15,106 nt of DNA, taken from the NCBI GenBank assembly GCA_046075665.1, contig JBJTQN010000153.1, positions 1-15,106 of the forward strand, written 5' to 3'. The notes under the pieces were generated by a model. That model searched no databases. It had not been told where the DNA came from and was given only the letters and a program-made list of their open reading frames with translations. This DNA is from CAIRTT01 sp046075665. GTDB lineage: Bacteria > Armatimonadota > Armatimonadia > Armatimonadales > Armatimonadaceae. Shown one piece after another: positions 7,814-14,397 of the stretch. Position numbers and translations under genes: made by a program. The stretch's first letter is position 1. Every line of letters starts with the position of its first letter.

Positions 7814-7819
7814 AAGGAG
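7814..7819 (+). promoter_or_regulatory. Strong ribosome binding site AAGGAG
   Basis: AAGGAG stands seven bases before the ATG at 7827 and fixes the start of the oxygenase gene. It shows that this organism uses Shine-Dalgarno starts as well as the leaderless-looking starts elsewhere in the window. Confidence 0.8.
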
Positions 7820-7826
7820 AATCCAC

Positions 7827-8696
7827 ATGAGCGAAAATCCATTGCAATCCCTCGATGATTGGGAAGCTGACCTAAAGACGCGCTATCCGGTAGCCGGTGA
7901 GAGCATGTTTACTGACAAAGATAAGCCAAAGGATGCATTCCGTAACTATGCTGCTGAAGTCAGACCAAGTGTTCGGGAGTTTTACCGCCTAAATCACATC
8001 GGCCAGACACTTGACTTCGTCAAGTCAAAGAAGGCTGAGTATCTCGGACTGAACCGGATGGAAATGGGAATCTGGGAAGCAATGGAGTATCTCAACCAGC
8101 TGGTGGATGACTCTGACCCTGACACCGACCTCTCGCAAATCCAACATCTTCTCCAAACCTCCGAGCGTATCCGCGAACAAGGACATCCTCGCTGGTTTAT
8201 TTTGACCGGACTCATCCACGACCTTGGGAAAATTCTTTGTCTCTGGGGAGAAGCTCAGTGGGCCGTTGTGGGTGATACGTTTGCAGTAGGCTGCAGACAT
8301 AGCGAGCGAGTTGTCTTTAGTGAGTATCTGGCACTTAACGCGGACCACGATGATGCAGTGTATTCGACCGAACTTGGGATCTACGAGCGTGGATGTGGCT
8401 TTGACAATGTGCATCTCTCGTGGGGCCACGATGAGTACATCTATCAAGTTGCAAAGGACTATCTGCCACAGGAAGGCCTTGCGATGCTTCGCTATCACTC
8501 GTTTTATCCGTGGCACCGGGAAGGTGCATACCGGCAATTTGAAAATGATCATGACCGAGCGATGTTGCCGTGGGTGTTGAAGTTTAACGAGTTTGATCTT
8601 TACTCCAAGTCGGATACAAAGCCGGATATCGACGCATTGAAGCCCTACTACGAAGACCTGATCGCTGAGTTCTTCCCGGATAAGATTCGCTGGTAA
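7827..8696 (+). CDS. Myo-inositol oxygenase (MIOX)
   Basis: The enzyme cleaves the myo-inositol ring with O2 to give D-glucuronate (EC 1.13.99.1), using a mixed-valence di-iron centre in an HD-type helical fold. The 289-residue length matches animal and plant MIOX. All six iron ligands of the mouse enzyme have counterparts here: His107 (QHLLQTSE), His131 and Asp132 (LTGLIHDLGK), His201 (LSWGHDEY), His224 (RYHSFYPWH) and Asp257 (FNEFDLYSK). The neighbouring GEAQWAVVGDTFAVGC (141-156) is the typical substrate-side segment. It is a cytoplasmic enzyme with no signal peptide, and its start is fixed by AAGGAG. No uronate or inositol pathway gene is adjacent; the Gfo/Idh protein at the left edge could be related but is far away. 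MIOX is best known from eukaryotes, with fewer bacterial members. Confidence 0.95.
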   Translation: MSENPLQSLDDWEADLKTRYPVAGESMFTDKDKPKDAFRNYAAEVRPSVREFYRLNHIGQTLDFVKSKKAEYLGLNRMEMGIWEAMEYLNQLVDDSDPDTDLSQIQHLLQTSERIREQGHPRWFILTGLIHDLGKILCLWGEAQWAVVGDTFAVGCRHSERVVFSEYLALNADHDDAVYSTELGIYERGCGFDNVHLSWGHDEYIYQVAKDYLPQEGLAMLRYHSFYPWHREGAYRQFENDHDRAMLPWVLKFNEFDLYSKSDTKPDIDALKPYYEDLIAEFFPDKIRW

Positions 8697-8865
8697 TGGG
8701 AATCCGCCAGTCTTTTTAGACAACGTGGCAGACTGCACTTGAACAACAGCTAGATGGATCCAAATCAAGTGCCATGTTCGATCTGCTGCAACTATGGCGC
8801 ATGGTAGACTTTCGATGGGCGGTGCCATTTTTGTTACCGCTACTCATAGTCAGGACATTCACGTA
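8697..8865. other. Spacer between the oxygenase gene and prfB
   Basis: No gene is seen in these 169 bases. An inverted repeat CAGTCT/AGACTG (8708-8713 and 8730-8735) follows the oxygenase stop but lacks a T run on its 3' side, so it is a poor intrinsic terminator. The prfB promoter should lie here; I found no convincing -35/-10 pair. AGGA at 8852-8855 is a possible ribosome binding site ten bases before the prfB ATG. Confidence 0.4.
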
Positions 8866-10009
8866 ATGCTCGCAGACCACTTTCGCGACATAGAAGCTCT
8901 AAGCAACCGTCTTGATGAACTCGGGAGGCATCTTTGACCTTCCGAAGCGTCGTCAAGAACTAGCTGCGCTTGAGCAGCAATCATCGGACCCAACCCTTTG
9001 GGATGACCCGGCTGCCGCACAAAAGCTCATGCAACGTCTCTCAGGTGCAAAGGCCGATTTGGACCCATTTGACATCCTCCGCGCAAGTGTGGATGATGTG
9101 CAGGTTTTGTATGAGCTGGCTCAGGAGGATGACGACCCAGATAGCTACGAAGCTGAAGTCGTTAAGGCCATTCACGACATCGTTTCGGGGCTGGATGCTC
9201 TTGAAGTCAAAACCTTGCTGGCTGGTACCTACGACTCTGTTGATGCGATTTTGGAAATCAAGCCGGGGGCGGGCGGTACAGAAGCGTGCGACTGGGCTGC
9301 GATGCTACTGCGTATGTATGTCCGGTGGGCGGAAGACAATGGCTTCAAAGCGGAAATCCACGAGGAGCTTCCGGGAGAAGTCGCTGGAATCTCGTTTGCG
9401 ACGGTCTTTATTTCCGGGCGTAATGCCTATGGTTTCCTGAAGTCTGAACACGGTGTGCATCGATTGGTTCGAATCAGCCCATTTAATGCCAATGGCAAAC
9501 GCCAAACGAGTTTTGCCGCTGTGGAAGTAATGCCGCAGGTTGAATCAGATACCGATGTAGAAATCCGTGCAGAAGACATCCGTCTGGATACGTACAGAGC
9601 AAGTGGTGCGGGTGGCCAGCATGTCAATAAGACAAGCTCGGCTGTACGTATCACCCACATCCCAACGGGACTGGTTGTTCAGTGTCAGAACGAGCGTTCT
9701 CAGCTGCAAAACAAGGAAGTCGCGATGCACATGCTGCGTGGCAAACTTGCAGAAGTGAAAGCCCGACAGGAAGAAGCAAAGCTTGCCGCGATTCGCGGAA
9801 CCCAGCTGAATATTGAGTGGGGATCCCAAATCCGCTCGTACGTCTTCCAGCCGTACACATTGGTTAAAGATGTTAGAACAAAAGCAAGTGTTGGAGACGT
9901 CCAAAAGGTAATGGATGGGTATTTGGAGCCATTCATGACAGCGTACCTGCGCTATATAGCGGGCAAGGGTACAAGCGGGGATGATTCCAATGATGACATC
10001 GATGCGTAG
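8866..10009 (+). CDS. prfB: Peptide chain release factor 2, expressed by programmed +1 frameshift
   Basis: RF2 reads UGA and UAA stop codons and triggers peptide release on the ribosome. Translation starts at the ATG at 8866, reads 23 codons (MLADHFRDIEALSNRLDELG...) to CTT, meets TGA at 8935-8937 and must slip +1 to continue with GAC at 8936. The joined protein is about 380 residues, slightly longer than E. coli RF2 because of an Asp/Ser-rich tail. SPF at 204-206 is the stop-codon recognition tripeptide that marks RF2 rather than RF1, and GGQ at 249-251 is the catalytic loop (GAGGQHVNKTSSAVR). Regulation is by RF2 level: low RF2 favours slippage. The gene ends in TAG, so RF1 decodes its own stop. 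The next gene starts about 40 bases later. Confidence 0.97.
8923..8938 (+). promoter_or_regulatory. RF2 autoregulatory frameshift site
   Basis: The order GGGAGG, CAT, CTT, TGA, C has the same spacing as the E. coli prfB site (Shine-Dalgarno-like run, one codon, CUU UGA C). The internal GGGAGG pairs with 16S rRNA three bases before CTT and promotes slippage from CUU to UUU when the UGA is decoded slowly. Confidence 0.97.
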
Positions 10010-10037
10010 ATTTTCCAGACTGGCTGACCTTCCTCTC

Positions 10038-10043
10038 AAGGAG
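10038..10043 (+). promoter_or_regulatory. Ribosome binding site AAGGAG deciding the downstream start
   Basis: AAGGAG with a six-base spacer points to the ATG at 10050. Earlier in-frame ATGs at 9981, 9990 and 10002 overlap the prfB end and lack comparably spaced signals. Confidence 0.7.
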
Positions 10044-10049
10044 TTGCCG

Positions 10050-10538
10050 ATGGTGGCATCACTTGCGGATACGGTCTGGCGGGATGCAAAGTCAGACATC
10101 GCGTTCGTTCCTGCTGCAACATTTTCTGCGACCGCTGGTGCTGATACTCAAAATGTCACTCCGTTACAGGATGATCCAATTGTCATCATTGACCTGACGG
10201 GGATCCAGATCCAGAATGCTATGATGCGTTCAATATCGTATGTTCCCAAAGCATTTGGTGGACTCTTGTCAACGGCAGGTTTGACAACAACGGTTGCATT
10301 GAGTCAGGATGGTCGTGCGAAAGTTGTCAAGGTGGATGCTGTTGGGAAACGCTTGGATCCATCTCGGCGGTATAGAGTGGCGATGCCAAAGCCACTCGCT
10401 GATGGCCAGCTGGGATATTTTCAGATTTGGGATAAGCAGGCAGTGCGAATGGCGACAGAATTGACAATTGTCGGGTGTTTTCGTAAGCAAAACGGAAGTG
10501 CGACTGCAGTCCCTTCGTACAGAGTTAGTGGGCAATGA
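10050..10538 (+). CDS. Stand-alone 5'-nucleotidase C-terminal-type domain protein
   Basis: The 162-residue product matches the general pattern of the 5'-nucleotidase C-terminal (substrate-binding) domain, PF02872: LADTVWRDAKSDIAFVPAAT at the start (family 'iaDAlr.a..adia..n'), DDPIVIIDLTGIQIQNAMMR in the middle (family 'n.lv.v.ltG.ql...le'), then GKRLDPSRRYRVAMPKPLADG (family 'g.pldp...Yrva..dyla.Gg'). The metallophosphatase domain that normally precedes it is absent, and there is no signal peptide, so catalysis by this protein alone is doubtful. The start at 10050 follows AAGGAG; longer versions from 9981-10002 would overlap prfB. The peptidase gene starts ten bases after its stop, suggesting an operon after prfB. 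The family call is made from memory of the pattern. Confidence 0.75.
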   Translation: MVASLADTVWRDAKSDIAFVPAATFSATAGADTQNVTPLQDDPIVIIDLTGIQIQNAMMRSISYVPKAFGGLLSTAGLTTTVALSQDGRAKVVKVDAVGKRLDPSRRYRVAMPKPLADGQLGYFQIWDKQAVRMATELTIVGCFRKQNGSATAVPSYRVSGQ

Positions 10539-10548
10539 GGTATCTGTG

Positions 10549-11469
10549 ATGCGAATAGAGTGGATGATTGCCGCTGTGGTTATGGCACTAGTAGGGTGTG
10601 GTGCAAAAACGGTTTCAGATGCAGCAAGTACGGCTCCACCCGCAACTACGGGGCCATCGGATGCGACGCGCGCTTTTGCCGATCTCAAAAAGCAAGTTGC
10701 CTTTGGCCCGCGTACCCCTGGCTCTCCCGGAGCTGCTGCTTGTCGGGACTGGGCCATTGGTGAATTTACCAAGGCACTCGGAATGCCTGCAAAGCGACAG
10801 GACTTCTCGATGGTAGCTCGTGGGGCCCGGGTTCCAATGACGAACATTCTCGCGCACTATAATCCAACGGCAAAACGCCAGATTATGTTGTGTGCCCATT
10901 GGGACTCTCGACCATCGGCTGATATGGAAATCTCCGCTGACAAGAAGCGTAAGCCTATCCCAGGTGCGAACGATGGGGCAAGTGGTGTCGCTGTCCTGAT
11001 TGAAGTAGCCCGTCAGCTGAAAACAAGCGGCGTTAATGTTGGAGTCCAATTCGTACTTTTCGATGGTGAAGATTACGGACCAGGGATTCAGGACATGTTC
11101 CTTGGCGCAAAGTTTTACGCGAAGAATCCAGTGCTTGGGAAACCGGAATACGCGATTCTCATTGACATGATTGGTGACAAAGATCTTCAAATCGGACGCG
11201 AACACAACAGCGATCGTGCAGCAAAGGACATCAACGATAGGGTCTTTAGCGCCGCTGCCAAGCTCGGTATTAAAGAGTTTATCGATGCTCCCGGGCATGA
11301 AATCATGGATGACCACCTGGAGCTTCAACGAATTGGCTGGAAGGCGATTGATCTGATTGACTTCGATTATGCTCCATGGCATACCCTTGATGACACGCCC
11401 GAACAGTGCAGTGGCGAGTCCCTCAAAAAGGTCGCCGATGTCCTTTTGGCAGTGCTCAAGAATCCGTAG
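10549..11469 (+). CDS. M28-family zinc peptidase / glutaminyl cyclase-like lipoprotein
   Basis: The 306-residue product begins with a lipoprotein signal peptide ending in LVGC (Cys17), then an Ala/Thr/Pro-rich linker to about residue 40. The catalytic domain has AHWDSRP (116-122), GANDGASG (139-146), FDGEDYG (171-177), then DDHLELQRIG, IDFDYAPWHT (His278) and DTPEQCS. Asp142, Glu174 and His278 correspond to the single-zinc ligands of glutaminyl cyclases; His117 and Asp119 are the usual extra M28 residues. The whole arrangement matches the QC-like M28 subgroup, which forms pyroglutamate at protein N-termini, but aminopeptidase activity cannot be excluded. The protein should be anchored to the membrane facing the periplasm. 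Start: ATG at 10549, with AGG eight bases upstream inside the previous stop region. The next gene starts directly after its TAG. Confidence 0.92.
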   Translation: MRIEWMIAAVVMALVGCGAKTVSDAASTAPPATTGPSDATRAFADLKKQVAFGPRTPGSPGAAACRDWAIGEFTKALGMPAKRQDFSMVARGARVPMTNILAHYNPTAKRQIMLCAHWDSRPSADMEISADKKRKPIPGANDGASGVAVLIEVARQLKTSGVNVGVQFVLFDGEDYGPGIQDMFLGAKFYAKNPVLGKPEYAILIDMIGDKDLQIGREHNSDRAAKDINDRVFSAAAKLGIKEFIDAPGHEIMDDHLELQRIGWKAIDLIDFDYAPWHTLDDTPEQCSGESLKKVADVLLAVLKNP

Positions 11470-11847
11470 ATGAGCAACCTAAATGGGAGTGATGACCTTA
11501 AGGAGTTCATCATCCTGATGCACGAATGCGAGGGCGCTTGGTCTAAGCTTCAACCGGATGAACAGGCGCGTCTGCTGTCGATGTACGGAGAGTGGGTCTC
11601 AAACCTTAAAGACAGCGGACGATTCGTGACCGGAAGATCCTGTGGAGGATAGTATCGATTACTCGTCGGAAGTGGTGCTGGCGCAGTTACGGATGCCAAA
11701 GTTGAACCCGATGACCTCTCGGATGTCGTGACAGGCTTCTTCCTGATTCGGACGCGGGATATGGACGCCGCAGTGATCATCGCAAAGTCATGTCCAGCAT
11801 TGCTGCATGGTGAGACGCTTGTTGTCCGTGAAGCCAATCACATCTGA
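11470..11847 (+). pseudogene. YCII/DGPF-family gene interrupted by an in-frame TAG
   Basis: From the ATG at 11470 the frame gives 60 residues ending ...GRFVTGRSCGG, a TAG at 11650-11652, and then 64 more codons in the same frame to a TGA at 11845-11847. Both halves look like one YCII-related protein (PF03795): LKEFIILMHECEGAWSKL with the helix LLSMYGEWVSNLKDSG before the stop, and AVTDAKVEPDD...TGFFLIRTRDMDAAVIIA after it, ending in LVVREANHI. Full length would be about 125 residues, normal for the family. The residues just before the TAG fit the family poorly, so a pair of compensating frameshifts is possible as well as a point mutation. TAG is used as a normal stop by prfB and the peptidase gene, so decoding as an amino acid is unlikely. 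A sequencing error cannot be excluded. Family members are small ferredoxin-like-fold proteins of mostly unknown role. Confidence 0.75.
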
Positions 11848-11939
11848 CGTGGCATGACACCTCAGGGACGTGTGTTCGAGCACCAGTAGACCTGTCGATA
11901 ACGCGAATGTCGATGATGGTGCCCGGTCGCTACGCTTGT

Positions 11940-13718
11940 TTACTTTGGCCAGCGTACTTCAGAAATCGTCCAGTCGTCCTTACGGTAGAGCGAAAAGACT
12001 CCACCAAGATCGCCTCGAGTCAACGAATCGACTATTTTTAGCCCCAGGTCATGGTGCGTCTGCCAGTCAAAGTCATCTGGTAGCATGTCGCCAGTGTTAC
12101 GTACCTGAAGTAACCAGTCGTTTGGCTCCTCAGTGATGCGAACCTGAATCTCACCAACCTGTGCATGCTTGAAACCATGTTCAACGCTGTTTTGCACCAT
12201 TTCGTTGATGATCAAAGCCAGCGAATTCGCATGCTTTGAATTCAAACGTAAATCAGGGCCCTCGACCGACATGTCGATACGATGCGTAGGGGATGTCATA
12301 CTTTGTTGCGTTGCTGTTACGATTGAGTCAGCAATTTTTCGAATCGCGATGGTATCGAGGTCATCACGGCTGAGCAAATCATGAACCGCCGCCACTGCCA
12401 TCACACGATTGATACTTTCATCCAGAACTTCCGCTGATGAGCGGCCAGCAGCATGATGTTTTTGCAGCCTGAGAAGACTGGCGATCTGTTGGAGATTGTT
12501 CTTAACCCTGTGGTGCATTTCCTGAAGTAATGCTCCCTTAACCATCAGATTTGCATTGTGAATCGCCACGGCTACCTGATTGCCAAGTGTACAGAGCACA
12601 TCGAGCTCGGACGCTGAAAACTTGTGTGGTTTTTCAGTGTAGCAGGACAGAACTCCTGTGACTTGTTCCCTAACCTTCAGAGGAATCATCGCTACGCTTG
12701 TCAAACCTTCTTGTTTTGCCAGTGCACTATGAACGTAGTCTTGTTCGTCCTGGACGTTATACGCCGTGTGTGGCTGCCCGGTTGCAATGACCTTGCCGGA
12801 GATACCTTGCGTTAGGGGAAGATTTGGCCGTTTTTGATATTCTTTACTCTGACTTTTCACTGCCTTGAGGACCAATAGGCCTTTCTCCTCATCGACAAGT
12901 GACAGGGAGACTATGCGAAACGACATAATCCGGCTGGTTGCAGCGACCGCAAGCTGGAGGATTTCCTCAAGGTAGAGGTCCCCAGTGATAGCTCGGGAAA
13001 CATCGGCAACAGTGCTCAGGTGACTTGCTCGTTTCTCTGCACTGCGAACGCGCCGGGATGCCTGAATCGCACCGGCAACCTGTGATGCAATACTGGACAG
13101 AAGCTGAACCTGTGTTTTTGTATAGTTGTGCGGCGCGAATGTCTGTACATTTACAACACCGATAACATCGCCATGCCAAATCAGTGGAACCGAAAGAATC
13201 GACTGAAAGCGGTCCTCGCCAAGCGTTTTGATGAAGTGAAATCGCTCATCCGTCCATGCTTCACTCGCGATAGCCACGTGTTTACGTTCGCGTGCAACCC
13301 AGCCAGTGATGCCATCACCGAACGCAACTTTCAGCGATCCCAAAAGTGATGAATCTAGGGACTTATCGGTCGCAGCACGCAGCACGAGGTAATCACGCGA
13401 TTCGTTGAACAGATAAACGTATGCTGCATCGGTACCGGTCGATTCAAGCGCTACTTCTGCGATCAGTGGAAGGAGGTCATCCGGGTTAACGACATGCCCC
13501 GTAGCCTCGGCGATTCGTCTTAGGGCTGCTGTCTCCGATGCCCGTGCATCAAGTGATTCCTCCAGCTGACGAATCCGCTTCTTTGCTTCGAGAAGCTCAT
13601 CATCCCTCTTGGCAAGCTGGCGGATCAGTTTCTGTGTATCGATGGTTGGTTCGGAGGAGAGGCCGTCCATTAATGACTCAAACGCTGTTTGCGAGGATAA
13701 TCGCTTCGGCGATTTCAC
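11940..13718 (-). CDS. Sensor histidine kinase, coiled coil-GAF-GAF-HisKA_2-HATPase
   Basis: This 592-residue cytosolic kinase has no membrane segments. Residues 28-66 are a charged coiled coil, about 75-220 a first GAF domain (GDGITGWVARERKHVAI, SILSVPL, GVVNVQ), about 235-390 a second (LTQGISGKVIATGQPHTA, SVAMIPL, GVLSCY). The dimerisation helix has LLQEMHHRVKNNLQQIASLL at 397-416, the HisKA_2 signature, so the phosphorylated residue is His402 or His403. The ATPase domain shows NEMVQNSVEHGF (505-516) and DLGLKIVDSLT (557-567) with a reduced G-box, usual for this class. It would phosphorylate the ANTAR regulator encoded just upstream, as in PdtaS-PdtaR and EutW-EutV pairs. The signal is unknown; GAF domains often bind cyclic nucleotides or other small molecules. 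The GTG at 13718 overlaps the regulator gene by 41 bases; an ATG at 13670, eight bases after the regulator stop, is an alternative start. Confidence 0.93.
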   Translation of the reverse strand: MKSPKRLSSQTAFESLMDGLSSEPTIDTQKLIRQLAKRDDELLEAKKRIRQLEESLDARASETAALRRIAEATGHVVNPDDLLPLIAEVALESTGTDAAYVYLFNESRDYLVLRAATDKSLDSSLLGSLKVAFGDGITGWVARERKHVAIASEAWTDERFHFIKTLGEDRFQSILSVPLIWHGDVIGVVNVQTFAPHNYTKTQVQLLSSIASQVAGAIQASRRVRSAEKRASHLSTVADVSRAITGDLYLEEILQLAVAATSRIMSFRIVSLSLVDEEKGLLVLKAVKSQSKEYQKRPNLPLTQGISGKVIATGQPHTAYNVQDEQDYVHSALAKQEGLTSVAMIPLKVREQVTGVLSCYTEKPHKFSASELDVLCTLGNQVAVAIHNANLMVKGALLQEMHHRVKNNLQQIASLLRLQKHHAAGRSSAEVLDESINRVMAVAAVHDLLSRDDLDTIAIRKIADSIVTATQQSMTSPTHRIDMSVEGPDLRLNSKHANSLALIINEMVQNSVEHGFKHAQVGEIQVRITEEPNDWLLQVRNTGDMLPDDFDWQTHHDLGLKIVDSLTRGDLGGVFSLYRKDDWTISEVRWPK

Positions 13719-14265
13719 GCATCGTCTTGCGTGTGTTCATGCTTTGGACCTGAATACGACGGAATGCATCTTGCTCTTTAAGGCCGTATTGGTCCATCAG
13801 AATACCCTTCGCACGGTCAACCGTCTTTCGGGCATCCAGCTTGTTCTCAAGGTCATTTACTTCGCGGTCGAGCTCTTCAAATTCTTCGAAGCGTGCGATA
13901 GCGATTTCAATCGCGGGCATCAAGTCGAGTTCTTTGAATGGCTTTACCAGGTAGGCGAAAACGCCTGCATCCCGTGCACGCTCAACTAAGTCCCGTTGGG
14001 AGTAGGCTGTGAGGAGCAATACTGGAGCGATTGCTTCGGTGGAAATGAGCTTCGCCGCATCGATGCCATCCATTGTTGGCATCTTGATGTCAAGAATGGC
14101 AATGTCAGGCTTCAACTCCTTGGTAATTTCTAAGGCTTGTTGGCCATCGCCGGCTTCGCCGACCACCACGTGCCCCATGTTTTCAAGTGTCCGCCGCAGG
14201 TCCATGCGGATGATTGGTTCGTCATCTGCGATCACAATACGCAAGGGATCCACTGAATTTTCCAC
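13678..14265 (-). CDS. Response regulator with ANTAR RNA-binding output domain
   Basis: The 195-residue protein joins a receiver domain to an ANTAR domain. Receiver residues: Asp14/Asp15 in IADDEP, phosphorylated Asp59 in ILDIKMP, Thr86 and Lys108 (LVKPF). A coiled-coil linker (about 122-145) leads to ANTAR residues 145-192, with AKGILMDQYGL..QDAFRRIQ and TMREIAEAII. ANTAR proteins bind paired hairpins in nascent RNA and prevent transcription termination, so the output is probably antitermination rather than DNA binding. The kinase gene follows with overlap, so they form one unit. The GTG at 14265 is used here; a GTG four codons on (14253) has AAGGTGGA about eight bases upstream and may be the real start. 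Confidence 0.95.
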   Translation of the reverse strand: MENSVDPLRIVIADDEPIIRMDLRRTLENMGHVVVGEAGDGQQALEITKELKPDIAILDIKMPTMDGIDAAKLISTEAIAPVLLLTAYSQRDLVERARDAGVFAYLVKPFKELDLMPAIEIAIARFEEFEELDREVNDLENKLDARKTVDRAKGILMDQYGLKEQDAFRRIQVQSMNTRKTMREIAEAIILANSV

Positions 14266-14397
14266 CTTTAGTCAAGTTCAACAGCACTGTGGTTTTCGAA
14301 AACCAAGGCGTCCTTGATTGGTCGCGGGCTGCAAGCGCATTCTTTTGACCAATCTAGCCACATATTCACTGTGGTTGAGTATACTTAGAGTATCACG
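14266..14397. promoter_or_regulatory. Divergent control region with palindrome and direct repeat
   Basis: This region separates the regulator gene (leftward) from the membrane protein gene (rightward). It contains a perfect 14-base palindrome GGTTTTCGAAAACC (14291-14304), a 10-base direct repeat CACTGTGGTT (14285-14294 and 14367-14376), a CAAGG/CCTTG inverted repeat just after the palindrome, and a -10-like TATACT (14380-14385) inside the 8-base palindrome AGTATACT. The TATACT ends 12 bases before the GTG at 14398, with no Shine-Dalgarno sequence between. Confidence 0.4.

Noticed and set aside
8708..8735. CAGTCT/AGACTG hairpin as terminator of the oxygenase gene
   Set aside because: The stem has six pairs with a 16-base loop and no T run after it.
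8025..8828. A 267-codon open frame antisense to the myo-inositol oxygenase gene
   Set aside because: The sense strand encodes a complete enzyme with all ligands; the antisense translation shows no family pattern and starts in the prfB spacer without a ribosome binding site.
10615..11382. A 255-codon open frame antisense to the M28 peptidase gene
   Set aside because: It is a mirror of a well-supported gene and has no recognisable domain.
11650..11652. Programmed TAG read-through or pyrrolysine insertion in the YCII gene
   Set aside because: prfB and the peptidase gene end normally in TAG, and no context for recoding is seen; mutation or sequence error is simpler.
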